Shown here piece after piece: positions 1 through 7,685 of a DNA stretch of 37,683 nucleotides (position 1 is the stretch's first letter; each line of letters opens with the position of its first letter). The notes under the pieces were generated by a model. It was not told the origin of the DNA. It made no database searches and was given only the letters and a program-made list of their open reading frames with translations. Source of the DNA: Candidatus Omnitrophota bacterium (lineage in GTDB: Bacteria > Omnitrophota > Gorgyraeia > Duberdicusellales > 4484-171); assembly GCA_020352775.1 (NCBI GenBank), contig CP070684.1, positions 574,043 through 611,725 on the forward strand, in the 5' to 3' direction. The position numbers and the translations under genes are program-made.

Positions 1-24
1 ATGTTTACTGCAAAAAATAGAAAA

Positions 25-53
25 TTGACATTGGGCGGGATACGCACTACAAT
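25..53 (+). promoter_or_regulatory. Sigma70-type promoter upstream of gpsA
   Basis: TTGACA at 25-30, a 17-nt spacer and TACAAT at 48-53 give a near-perfect housekeeping promoter. Initiation is expected near position 60, leaving a leader of about 80 nt that carries an AGAGGA ribosome binding site before gpsA. Judged from sequence only. Confidence 0.65.
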
Positions 54-139
54 TTATACAAGCTCAATCAGAATAGATAGTGTTCAGCATTGTGCTTATG
101 CTTTCTTAAAAGCGCTAAATTATATTTATAAAGAGGATT

Positions 140-1144
140 ATGAGCAATAAAGTTTCTATAATCGGAGCAGGCAGCTGGGGAACAACCTTGGCTATCATTC
201 TTTCCCAAAAAGGCATTGAAGTTACGCTTCATAGTGTGTTTAAAGAACATAATCTCGCAATGCAAAGAGAAAGAATAAATGCCCTTTTTCTTAAAGGTGT
301 AAAATTTCCTTCCAATCTTATTATCAGCCCTTCTTTAGAAACTGCCTTAGAAAACCAGATAGTTATCATCGCTATCCCGGCAAAGTTCGTAAGAAAAATA
401 TGCACCACAATTAAAAAGCATAAGATATCTTTGAAAAATAAAATCTTTGTGAGCGTAAGTAAGGGGATTGAGGCAAAATCTTTAAAGCGGGTATCTGAGA
501 TTATCCGTGAAGAATTAGGAAGAGTTGATATTGCGGTGCTCTCCGGTCCCAATATCGCTCAAGAAATAGTTAGCGGCATTCCCTCTACAACTATTATTGC
601 TTGCAAGGACAAAAAAATAGGAAAGAGACTACAGCTGTTATTTACTTCTTCTGCATTCAGGGTATATTTGCATGAGGACTTGGTAGGTGTGGAGTTAGGC
701 GGAGCGATTAAAAATATTATTGCCATTGCTTGTGGAATTTCTGATGGGTTAGGTTTCGGTACCAATACCAAGGCAGCGATTGTCACCCGGGGCTTGGCTG
801 AAATCGCACGATTAGGCAAAAAGTTAGGAGCAATGCCACAGACATTTTGGGGAATAAGTGGGATAGGTGATTTAGTAACTACTTGTTTTTCTCCTTATTC
901 ACGCAATAGGTCTGTGGGTGAACAAATAGGAAAGGGAAAGAAGCTAAAAGAAGTGATTGCCAAAATGAGTATGGTGGCTGAAGGAGTGGAGACTGTAAAG
1001 TCTGCTTTCACTTTAAGTAAGAAGATAGATGTAGATATGCCTATAACGCGCCAAGTGTATGCAGTGCTTTATCAAAATAAATCCCCCCAAAAGGCAGTTA
1101 GTGACCTCATGAGAAGGCCATTGAAGAAGGAAAAAGTCGGATAA
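140..1144 (+). CDS. gpsA: NAD(P)-dependent glycerol-3-phosphate dehydrogenase
   Basis: GpsA reduces dihydroxyacetone phosphate to sn-glycerol-3-phosphate, the backbone for phospholipid synthesis, in the cytoplasm. The 334-residue protein has the usual family length. It opens with a Rossmann dinucleotide-binding motif (IGAGSWGTTLA, about residues 8-18). It also has the conserved catalytic region GGAIKNIIAIA, the following GLGFGTNTKAA segment, and the GIGDLVTTC and SRNR motifs of the C-terminal helical domain. The ATG at 140 is preceded by AGAGGA at 131-136 and agrees with the family start. It is read from the consensus promoter at 25-53. No hairpin with a U-run follows it; the next element is the tRNA-Pro promoter. 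I see no anomalies. Confidence 0.97.
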   Translation: MSNKVSIIGAGSWGTTLAIILSQKGIEVTLHSVFKEHNLAMQRERINALFLKGVKFPSNLIISPSLETALENQIVIIAIPAKFVRKICTTIKKHKISLKNKIFVSVSKGIEAKSLKRVSEIIREELGRVDIAVLSGPNIAQEIVSGIPSTTIIACKDKKIGKRLQLLFTSSAFRVYLHEDLVGVELGGAIKNIIAIACGISDGLGFGTNTKAAIVTRGLAEIARLGKKLGAMPQTFWGISGIGDLVTTCFSPYSRNRSVGEQIGKGKKLKEVIAKMSMVAEGVETVKSAFTLSKKIDVDMPITRQVYAVLYQNKSPQKAVSDLMRRPLKKEKVG

Positions 1145-1173
1145 CCGACCTAATCTAGTTTTTTAAACCCCTC

Positions 1174-1202
1174 TTTACACCCCAAAAAAAAGAAAGTATA
1201 AT
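1174..1202 (+). promoter_or_regulatory. Sigma70-type promoter for tRNA-Pro
   Basis: TTTACA at 1174-1179, a 17-nt spacer and a perfect TATAAT at 1197-1202. Initiation is expected near 1209, about 83 nt before the tRNA. Transcription may continue into pilZ-hom-thrC-argS-recJ, because no terminator is visible after the tRNA. Confidence 0.75.
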
Positions 1203-1221
1203 AAGCCAGAAAAGATATTAA

Positions 1222-1249
1222 GGCATTTCGGCTTATCAGCCTCAATGCC
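1222..1249 (+). other. Hairpin in the tRNA-Pro leader
   Basis: GGCATT (1222-1227) pairs with AATGCC (1244-1249), and GGCT (1230-1233) pairs with AGCC (1238-1241) around a TATC loop. The two stems are separated by a symmetric TC/TC internal loop. It lies downstream of the predicted tRNA-Pro start site. No T-run follows on either strand, so it does not look like an intrinsic terminator. It may be a processing or stability element, or chance. Confidence 0.45.
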
Positions 1250-1291
1250 GTTAAAAATTAAGGTAGATAACTTAGATAAATTCATTTTTGA

Positions 1292-1370
1292 CGGGAGGTG
1301 GCGCAGTCTGGATTAGCGCACTTGAATGGGGTTCAAGGGGTCGCGGGTTCGAATCCCGCCCTCCCGACCA
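1292..1370 (+). tRNA. tRNA-Pro (anticodon GGG)
   Basis: A full cloverleaf is visible. The acceptor stem is CGGGAGG/CCTCCCG and the D stem GCGC/GCGC with an 11-nt loop. The anticodon stem is CTTGA/TCAAG with loop ATGGGGT (anticodon GGG at 1328-1330). The T stem is GCGGG/CCCGC with loop TTCGAAT. CCA is encoded at 1368-1370. It reads the proline codons CCC and CCU. It has its own consensus promoter and sits 50 nt before pilZ with no terminator between them. Confidence 0.97.
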
Positions 1371-1420
1371 TCTTTAAGATTTTAAGGAGATAGAATTTAT
1401 TTTTTAATAAGGAGGTAGAT

Positions 1421-1804
1421 ATGGCAGAGGAACAATATTTGGGCCCGGAGAGAAGAAGATTTCCTCGTCTTAACGAGAATTACGTAGTCAGTTACCGCAA
1501 GACGGAAGCAGCGAGAAAAGAGTATGATCTTAGTCAAACAAAGAATATAAGTAGAGGGGGAGCCTGTATTGCTACTCGTACGCAATTTGAAAAAGGAGCT
1601 CATTTAGAAATTGTAATGCGGGTCCCTTTCAGGCCTGAGAAGATAACCGTTGAGGGAGAAGTGGTTGAATCTAAGGAAGTAGTGAAGAATTTGGTTTCCC
1701 ACACACGGATAAAGTTTGTTAATGTGGATCCTGCCCTTGAAAAAGAGCTGGGCGCATTTTTAGAACAACTGTTAGAGGAAGAAGGAGAGGAAGAGGAAGA
1801 ATGA
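1421..1804 (+). CDS. PilZ domain protein (probable c-di-GMP receptor)
   Basis: A 127-residue single PilZ domain. Both c-di-GMP-binding motifs are visible: RxxxR (R12 to R16 in RRRFPR) and N/DxSxxG (N42, S44, G47 in NISRGG). The chain ends in a run of glutamates, an acidic tail not needed for the fold. PilZ proteins sense cyclic di-GMP and often affect motility or pili, so a link to the type IV pilus cluster at 9.8-22 kb is plausible but inferred. The start is set by a strong AAGGAGGT at about 1410-1417. The stop overlaps the hom start (ATGA, 1801-1804), so translation is probably coupled to threonine biosynthesis genes, an odd functional pairing. Confidence 0.88.
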   Translation: MAEEQYLGPERRRFPRLNENYVVSYRKTEAARKEYDLSQTKNISRGGACIATRTQFEKGAHLEIVMRVPFRPEKITVEGEVVESKEVVKNLVSHTRIKFVNVDPALEKELGAFLEQLLEEEGEEEEE

Positions 1805-3069
1805 TAAAGAAAATAGGCATAATCGGATTAGGTAATGTAGGAGAGGCAGTAATACGGTCTCTTAAAGATTCTAGCCGTCTAATTTCGCGCAAAGCTTCCC
1901 TTAGGCTGGAAGTAAAAGGGGTTTGTGACGTTAGGAAGGATAAAAAACGCATCGCGTCTAAGTATCGTATTCCTTTTACTACCAAACCTTCTTCATTGAT
2001 TAATGACCCTGATATTGACATTATCGTGGAGTTGATCGGGGGGATAGGGCCGGCGCATAACATTGTCATCGCAGCACTTAAAAAAGGAAAACATGTTGTG
2101 ACAGCGAATAAAGCGCTTTTGGCCAGTCACGGAAAAGATATTTTTTCTCTGGCTCAAGCAAAGAAGCGCGAGGTAGGATTTGAGGCCTCGGTATGCGCTG
2201 CAATTCCGCTTATAAAAAGTATATCTAAAGGGCTGGTAGGGTGCGAAGTAAAGGCTCTTTACGGTATCCTTAACGGCACTACCAATTATATACTCGATAA
2301 AATGACAAAAGAAAGAATCGATTTTAACTGCGCTTTAGCGCAAGTGCAAAACAAGGGGTTTGCGGAAAAGAACCCCACCCTTGACATAGAGGGAATCGAT
2401 TCTTTACATAAGCTATGTATTTTAAGCTATCTTTGCTTTGGAGTATGGCCACCTTTGAAAAAAGTCTATGCCGAGGGCATATCAAGAATATCTCTGCTTG
2501 ATATTTTATACGCCCAAGAACTTAATTATCGAATAAAACTCCTTGCTATTGCTAAAAAGCAACGTGATAAAATTGATTTAAGGGTGCACCCTACTCTTCT
2601 TGCGGCAGAGCATCTATTTTCTGACACTTCTTCAGCATATAATGCAGTTTATCTTAATACTTATCCGGCCGGAGAGCTTCTTTTCTACGGCGAAGGAGCA
2701 GGTGGAGTTCCTACTTCTTCTTCTGTTATTTCTGATATTGTGAGTATTGCCCTAAACGAGAAAGGATTACTAAGAAAAGAAGAGAAGGTCTCTTTGTGTG
2801 ATATGAGAGATGTAAAAATGCGCTACTATATGCGGATTATGGCACTGGACAGGCCCGGTGTGTTAGCTAAGATTTCAAAGATACTTTCTACCTACAATAT
2901 TAGCATCGCTTCCGTAACCCAAAAAGAAAGAGATATCCATAAATTCGTTCCCATTGTGATGATTACCCATGAGGCGAGAGAAGATGACGTATGTAAAGCG
3001 CTCTCTCAGATAGATAAGCTCTCTGTGATTAAGAGCCCTTCCCAGAAGATAAGGATAGAAGATCTATGA
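1801..3069 (+). CDS. hom: Homoserine dehydrogenase with C-terminal ACT domain
   Basis: This enzyme reduces aspartate semialdehyde to homoserine, the branch step towards threonine and methionine. The 422-residue protein has an N-terminal Rossmann fold (GLGNVGEAV, residues 8-16), the conserved catalytic segment [12 protein letters not shown], and the later EGIDSLHKL motif containing a conserved lysine. From about residue 346 a C-terminal ACT domain ([13 protein letters not shown]) follows, which in this family usually mediates feedback control by threonine. No aspartokinase is fused. It overlaps pilZ by 4 nt and thrC by 4 nt (ATGA at 3066-3069), so the three are almost certainly translated from one mRNA. 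The length matches monofunctional Hom enzymes. Confidence 0.96.
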   Translation: MIKKIGIIGLGNVGEAVIRSLKDSSRLISRKASLRLEVKGVCDVRKDKKRIASKYRIPFTTKPSSLINDPDIDIIVELIGGIGPAHNIVIAALKKGKHVVTANKALLASHGKDIFSLAQAKKREVGFEASVCAAIPLIKSISKGLVGCEVKALYGILNGTTNYILDKMTKERIDFNCALAQVQNKGFAEKNPTLDIEGIDSLHKLCILSYLCFGVWPPLKKVYAEGISRISLLDILYAQELNYRIKLLAIAKKQRDKIDLRVHPTLLAAEHLFSDTSSAYNAVYLNTYPAGELLFYGEGAGGVPTSSSVISDIVSIALNEKGLLRKEEKVSLCDMRDVKMRYYMRIMALDRPGVLAKISKILSTYNISIASVTQKERDIHKFVPIVMITHEAREDDVCKALSQIDKLSVIKSPSQKIRIEDL

Positions 3070-4136
3070 AGCCGTATTCCGGTGTCATTACGCGTTACAA
3101 AAAGTATCTTCCTGTAACGTCTAAAACCCCTATTATAACTCTTCAGGAAGGTAACACTCCCTTAATTTATGCCGCAAGTATCTCTCGAAGTTTAGGCCAG
3201 CCCTTAGGAGTCTATCTAAAATATGAAGGGGTTAATCCCACCGGATCATTCAAGGATCGTGGGATGACTATGGCAATTTCTAAAGCAAAAGAAAAAGGGG
3301 CAAAAGCTGTAATTTGTGCTTCCACGGGTAATACCGCTGCTTCAGCTGCAGCTTATTCTGCAAGAGCAGGTCTTAAATGTATCGTGGTAATTCCCGAAGG
3401 TAAAATTGCGATGGGCAAACTCGCTCAGGCAATGATTCACAACGCAAAAATAATTGCAGTTAAAGGAAATTTTGATGACGCCTTAGAGATTGTAAAAGAG
3501 GTTACTGAAAAATATCCCGTGACACTAGTAAATTCCATAAATCCTTATCGCATTGAGGGTCAGAAAACCGCCTCTTTTGAAGTATGCGATTATTTAGAGA
3601 AGGCACCACATTTTCATTGTTTGCCAGTGGGTAATGCCGGAAATATTACTGCTTATTGGAAAGGATATAAAGAGTATTATTCTTATAAAAAGATATCGAG
3701 CTTGCCAGTAATGCTTGGATTTCAGGCTGCAGGTGCTGCCCCCATTGTCAAGGGCCACCCTATTAAGAAACCCAAGACTATTGCTACTGCAATTAGAATC
3801 GGAAATCCTGCCAGCTGGCAAAAGGCCGTGGAAGCTAAAAATGAATCAAACGGACTTATCGATATGGTAACCGATAAAGAAATCCTTAATGCTTATAAGG
3901 TATTGGCTCAAACAGAAGGGGTATTTGTAGAACCTGCATCAGCAGCTTCGCTGGCAGGATTATTTAAATTAAAAAGACAGGGATATTTTAAAAGACTAAA
4001 AGATAAAAGAATTACGGTGGTCTGTACACTTACTGGCCACGGCCTAAAAGATCCCAAGATCGCAATCAGCGCTATAAAGCGCCCGCCGACTGTTAACGCA
4101 ACAGCAGAAGCTGTAATCAAAGCTGCCAAAATCTAA
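3066..4136 (+). CDS. thrC: Threonine synthase
   Basis: A PLP enzyme that converts O-phosphohomoserine to threonine. The 356-residue protein is of the short ThrC type. The PLP lysine is expected at K63 in GSFKDRGM. The phosphate-binding [15 protein letters not shown] segment and the late [10 protein letters not shown] and [10 protein letters not shown] motifs are typical. It starts within the hom stop codon, and the pair gives the last steps of threonine synthesis except homoserine kinase (thrB), which is not in this window. No Shine-Dalgarno is needed if translation is coupled to hom. Confidence 0.96.
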   Translation: MKPYSGVITRYKKYLPVTSKTPIITLQEGNTPLIYAASISRSLGQPLGVYLKYEGVNPTGSFKDRGMTMAISKAKEKGAKAVICASTGNTAASAAAYSARAGLKCIVVIPEGKIAMGKLAQAMIHNAKIIAVKGNFDDALEIVKEVTEKYPVTLVNSINPYRIEGQKTASFEVCDYLEKAPHFHCLPVGNAGNITAYWKGYKEYYSYKKISSLPVMLGFQAAGAAPIVKGHPIKKPKTIATAIRIGNPASWQKAVEAKNESNGLIDMVTDKEILNAYKVLAQTEGVFVEPASAASLAGLFKLKRQGYFKRLKDKRITVVCTLTGHGLKDPKIAISAIKRPPTVNATAEAVIKAAKI

Positions 4137-4147
4137 GCTCCTAAATC

Positions 4148-5740
4148 ATGAGAGGATTTTACCAGAAAGTTTCTCAAATCTTAGAAGATATAGTGAGGGA
4201 AAAATACGGTCTGGAGTTGGAGCCGCCTTTATGGGAAGTGCCTAGCCGTCAGGAATTTGGAGATTTATCTTCGATGGCGGCAATGAAACTCGCCTCAAGA
4301 TTAAAACGAGACCCTTTAGGAATCGCCATTGATTTAAAGTCGCAGTTAGAGAAAAAGCTTAAAGGTGTAGCAGAAAAAATAGAGATTGTTAAACCCGCCT
4401 TTATAAACCTATTTATTTCTCACAAGGAACTTAGCCAAGCCATGAATCAGCTTCTTAAGGAAAAAGATGATTTTTTCCGCCACAGCATAAAAAAGAAAGT
4501 GCTCCTAGAATTTGTGAGTGCCAATCCTACCGGACCGCTTTCTATTGCACATGGGCGTCAGGCAGTGGTAGGTGATGTTATCGCTAACATCCTTGAATTT
4601 TTCGGAAATAAAGTGACGCGAGAATACTATATTAATGATGCCGGGCGCCAAATCGAACTTTTAGCTGCCTCAGTTGCGGCGCGCATAAAAGAATTAAAAG
4701 GCGAAGAATTTTCCTTCCCTCAGAATGGTTACCAGGGCCAATACGTTAAAGATATTGCCAAGGAGTGTTTAGGGAAGAAAAAAATTAAATTGGATAAATT
4801 CGTAGAGTCACATGTGCTTAAACTGATAAAGAATGAACTAGCCTCTTTAGGGATAAAGTTTGAAAGCTGGATCAGCCAGACAAAACTTATTCAGGAAGGA
4901 GAGGTGGATAGGGCAATTGCATTTATGAAGAAGAAGGAGTTAATTTATGATGATGGTGGTGCGCTGTGGTTTTCTTCTACTAAGTTTGGCGATGATAAAG
5001 ATAGAGTGATTAAGAAAAGCGACGGCGAATTGACCTACTTTACCTCTGATATTGCTTATCACCGCGACAAACTAAAGCGTAAATACAACCAGCTTATAAA
5101 TTTATGGGGACCGGACCATCACGGCTACATTGAACGGGTTAAAGCCGCGATCGAAGCATTGGGGTATCGGCGCCAAATCCTAAAGGTGCTTATTATCCAA
5201 TTAGTAAGTATTAAGACCAAAGAGAGGATGTCGCGAAGAAAAGGAACCGCGATTCTACTTTCTGATTTGGTTAATGAAGTGGGTCCGGACACGGCACGTT
5301 TTTATTATCTGGTGCGGCGTAATTCATCACACTTAGAATTTGATATTGATTTAGCAAAAGAAGTTTCGTTTAACAATCCCCTGTATTATGTGCAATATTG
5401 CTGTGCCCGCATCAATAGTATCTATGAGAAAGCAGGCAAAAGGCGTTTTGACCCGGCTTTTAGTAAATTCCTAAAGGAACCAGAGGAGTTTATGCTTTTG
5501 CGGGTATTGCTCCAATTTTTCCATTGCCTGGAGAAAGCTTACTATACTTTGGAGCCGGTTTTTATCATTGAATATTTAAAGAATTTGGCTGCAATCTTTC
5601 ATAAATTTTATGAACGAAAAAGAGTGTTGGTAGATGATAAAAATGTGAGTTGTGCTCGCCTTAATCTTTTAGAAGCAACGCGCATTGTGTTATATTGCGC
5701 TCTTAATCTTTTAGGTATTAAGCCGGTAAAGAAAATGTAA
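4148..5740 (+). CDS. argS: Arginyl-tRNA synthetase
   Basis: A class I aminoacyl-tRNA synthetase charging tRNA-Arg. The N-terminal Arg-tRNA synthetase domain is followed by the conserved SANPTGP (residues 124-130). The HIGH region reads SIAHGR (132-137) rather than the usual HVGH. The KMSKS equivalent is ERMSRRKGT, typical of ArgS. A C-terminal DALR anticodon-binding domain ends the 530-residue chain, slightly shorter than common ArgS proteins of 550-580. It starts 11 nt after thrC without a clear Shine-Dalgarno. The next gene, recJ, follows after 3 nt, so both belong to the same run. Confidence 0.96.
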   Translation: MRGFYQKVSQILEDIVREKYGLELEPPLWEVPSRQEFGDLSSMAAMKLASRLKRDPLGIAIDLKSQLEKKLKGVAEKIEIVKPAFINLFISHKELSQAMNQLLKEKDDFFRHSIKKKVLLEFVSANPTGPLSIAHGRQAVVGDVIANILEFFGNKVTREYYINDAGRQIELLAASVAARIKELKGEEFSFPQNGYQGQYVKDIAKECLGKKKIKLDKFVESHVLKLIKNELASLGIKFESWISQTKLIQEGEVDRAIAFMKKKELIYDDGGALWFSSTKFGDDKDRVIKKSDGELTYFTSDIAYHRDKLKRKYNQLINLWGPDHHGYIERVKAAIEALGYRRQILKVLIIQLVSIKTKERMSRRKGTAILLSDLVNEVGPDTARFYYLVRRNSSHLEFDIDLAKEVSFNNPLYYVQYCCARINSIYEKAGKRRFDPAFSKFLKEPEEFMLLRVLLQFFHCLEKAYYTLEPVFIIEYLKNLAAIFHKFYERKRVLVDDKNVSCARLNLLEATRIVLYCALNLLGIKPVKKM

Positions 5741-5743
5741 GTC

Positions 5744-7417
5744 ATGAAAAGGAAATTGTGGAATATTAAAGAATTAACTCCCAAAACTTATAAGCTTGCT
5801 AAGCGTTTTCGTATTTCGCCTGTTCTTATTCAGGTGTTGTTTAACCGTCAGATCAGTGAAGATGATTTTCAGAGTTTTCTTTATCCGGTTTTGATAAACC
5901 TTCACCCGGCGCACCTTCTTCCGGATATAGAAAGGGCAGTCCAGAGAATAAAGGCGGCAACAGAGAATAAGGAGAAGGTTTTTGTGGTGGGTGATTTTGA
6001 TGTAGACGGCATTACTTCTTTAGCAATCTTTCATGAATACGCAAAAGATTTTTCTGACAAATTTTGTTTCTATATTCCACACCGGGTAAAAGAAGGTTAC
6101 GGATTAAGTAAAAAGTGCGTACAAGAAGCTAAGAAAGAAGGCGCGTCTTTGATTATTGCCTTTGATTGCGGAACAAATGCTTATGAGGCCTTAAGTTTTG
6201 CGGCCTCTTCAAGAATTGATGTTATCGTAGTGGACCATCACCATTGTCAGGAGAGCCGCATAAAGCCTTTCGCATTAATAAATCCTAAAAGAAAAGATTC
6301 TTCCTATCCTTTTCGTGAGTTAAGCACTGCAGCTCTTTCCTTTAAACTCCTGCAGCTATTAAAGAAAAGTTCTTGCGCTAAGATGCTTGATTTGGTGGCG
6401 CTTTCCTTGATATGTGATGTTGTTCCTTTAACGGGAGAGAATAGAATTCTTCTAAGGGAGGGATTGAAATTAATCAAAAGTACTTCGCGCCTCGCCATTA
6501 AAGCGTTGTGTGATGTAAGTAAGCTAAAACAAAAAAATATCGATACCTTTCATATCGGCTATATTCTTGGGCCGCGCATCAATGCCTCCGGAAGAGTAGC
6601 TCACGCTAAAGATGCCCTGGATATCTTTTTAAGCAATGATAACACAAAAGTGTATGAGCTTGCTGCAAAGCTTGGGAAGTATAATCAACTACGCAAGGGA
6701 ATCGAAGCTGGTATATTAAAGGAGGCGGAGGCCAGCGCACAAAAGAGTGTGTTGAGTGAAGATGGAGCAATTGTAGTTGCCAATGATGGCTGGCACCCGG
6801 GAGTGTTAGGAATTGTTGCTTCGCGTCTGGCAGATAAGTATTATCGGCCTACATTTGTTATTTCTTTTGAGGAGGAGCTGGGAAGGGGTTCAGGCCGTTC
6901 TATTCACAGCGTTCACCTTATGGATATGCTTAAAGAGTGTGCTGATTGCCTTCATCTTTACGGGGGTCATCAGAAAGCCGCCGGAATACATATCAGGCGA
7001 GATCAGATTAAAACATTTAAAGAGAAGTTAAATTATTTTATGAAAGAAAATGTTAAGGCCCAGGACCTTGTGCCGGTATTGGAGGTAGATTGCGCAATTG
7101 ATTTTGAAGATATCACCATGGCCCTTATTGAGCAGCTCCAGCTTCTTAAGCCTTTTGGAGAGGGTAACCCCCAGCCGCACTTTGCCAGTTTTAATATCAG
7201 AAAAAAGACTCTACCCCAGAAAAGTAATAGCGGCTATTCAGTATGGTTTGATAACGGCCATCTTACTTTTGAGGCCACGGTTTATGATAAAGACTTTTTG
7301 GAGTTGTTAGATTATGGGGAGCGTTTCGATATTGTATATACTCTGGAGAGAAATTCTTTTTACAATATTCCCAGATTGATAGTGAGGGATTTAAGATTGG
7401 CGGCTGGCGAAGGCTAA
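5744..7417 (+). CDS. recJ: Single-stranded-DNA-specific exonuclease RecJ
   Basis: A 5'-3' single-strand DNA exonuclease of the DHH family, used in RecF recombination and base-excision or mismatch repair. The 557-residue protein has the ordered DHH motifs: GDFDVDGITS (metal-binding Asp residues), FDCGTNA, VVDHHH and CDVVPLTGENR. A DHHA1 domain follows with GRGSGRS and the YGGHQKAAGI motif, then a C-terminal OB-like domain. It starts 3 nt after argS with no Shine-Dalgarno, suggesting coupled translation. Its last 27 nt overlap the end of rpmB on the opposite strand, leaving no room for a dedicated terminator. Confidence 0.96.
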   Translation: MKRKLWNIKELTPKTYKLAKRFRISPVLIQVLFNRQISEDDFQSFLYPVLINLHPAHLLPDIERAVQRIKAATENKEKVFVVGDFDVDGITSLAIFHEYAKDFSDKFCFYIPHRVKEGYGLSKKCVQEAKKEGASLIIAFDCGTNAYEALSFAASSRIDVIVVDHHHCQESRIKPFALINPKRKDSSYPFRELSTAALSFKLLQLLKKSSCAKMLDLVALSLICDVVPLTGENRILLREGLKLIKSTSRLAIKALCDVSKLKQKNIDTFHIGYILGPRINASGRVAHAKDALDIFLSNDNTKVYELAAKLGKYNQLRKGIEAGILKEAEASAQKSVLSEDGAIVVANDGWHPGVLGIVASRLADKYYRPTFVISFEEELGRGSGRSIHSVHLMDMLKECADCLHLYGGHQKAAGIHIRRDQIKTFKEKLNYFMKENVKAQDLVPVLEVDCAIDFEDITMALIEQLQLLKPFGEGNPQPHFASFNIRKKTLPQKSNSGYSVWFDNGHLTFEATVYDKDFLELLDYGERFDIVYTLERNSFYNIPRLIVRDLRLAAGEG

Positions 7418-7630
7418 GTTACCTTTGCGAATACATTTGACACATACCAGGATTTCTTTGATTTTACCGTTGGTAACCACACGTCTAGTTTGAAGATTAG
7501 GGTAGAACTTTCTTTTGGTAATACCGGTTGTCTTTTTTCCTACCCCACCTTTTTTCTTGGCCATACCACGACGGGTGATAGAGGAACCAGTAATCGCCTT
7601 TTTTCCACAAATTTGACACTTCCTGCTCAT
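7391..7630 (-). CDS. rpmB: Large ribosomal subunit protein bL28
   Basis: A 79-residue ribosomal protein of the 50S subunit. It is recognised by the start MSRKCQICGKK, the basic middle and the RRVVTNGKIKEILVC segment. It is the zinc-binding (C+) form, with cysteine pairs C5/C8 and C63/C66. It has its own promoter at 7642-7669, whose -10 box ends only 11 nt before the ATG. No Shine-Dalgarno is present, so the transcript should have a leader of only about 4-5 nt. The 3' end overlaps recJ by 27 nt in convergent orientation. Confidence 0.96.
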   Translation of the reverse strand: MSRKCQICGKKAITGSSITRRGMAKKKGGVGKKTTGITKRKFYPNLQTRRVVTNGKIKEILVCVKCIRKGNLAFASRQS

Positions 7631-7641
7631 AATTATTGACT

Positions 7642-7669
7642 ACTATACCTATAAATTATTTATTGTCAA
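7642..7669 (-). promoter_or_regulatory. Sigma70-type promoter for rpmB (near-leaderless)
   Basis: On the minus strand TTGACA (7669-7664), a 16-nt spacer and TATAGT (7647-7642). Eleven nt separate the -10 box from the rpmB ATG, so RNA should start 4-5 nt before the start codon. It sits just downstream of the helicase stop codon at 7686. Confidence 0.75.
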
Positions 7670-7685
7670 GGAAAAATTAGATTCC

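Noticed and set aside
1-150. A 49-codon plus-strand frame running from the window edge into gpsA
   Set aside because: The consensus promoter at 25-53 lies inside it, it resembles no family I know, and it overlaps gpsA. It could be the tail of an upstream gene, but nothing supports that.
1201-1236. Alternative pairing of ATAAGCC (1201-1207) with GGCTTAT (1230-1236) as a riboswitch-like switch before tRNA-Pro
   Set aside because: The left arm overlaps the -10 box and is upstream of the expected start site, so it would not be in the RNA. No T-box or known riboswitch motif is seen.
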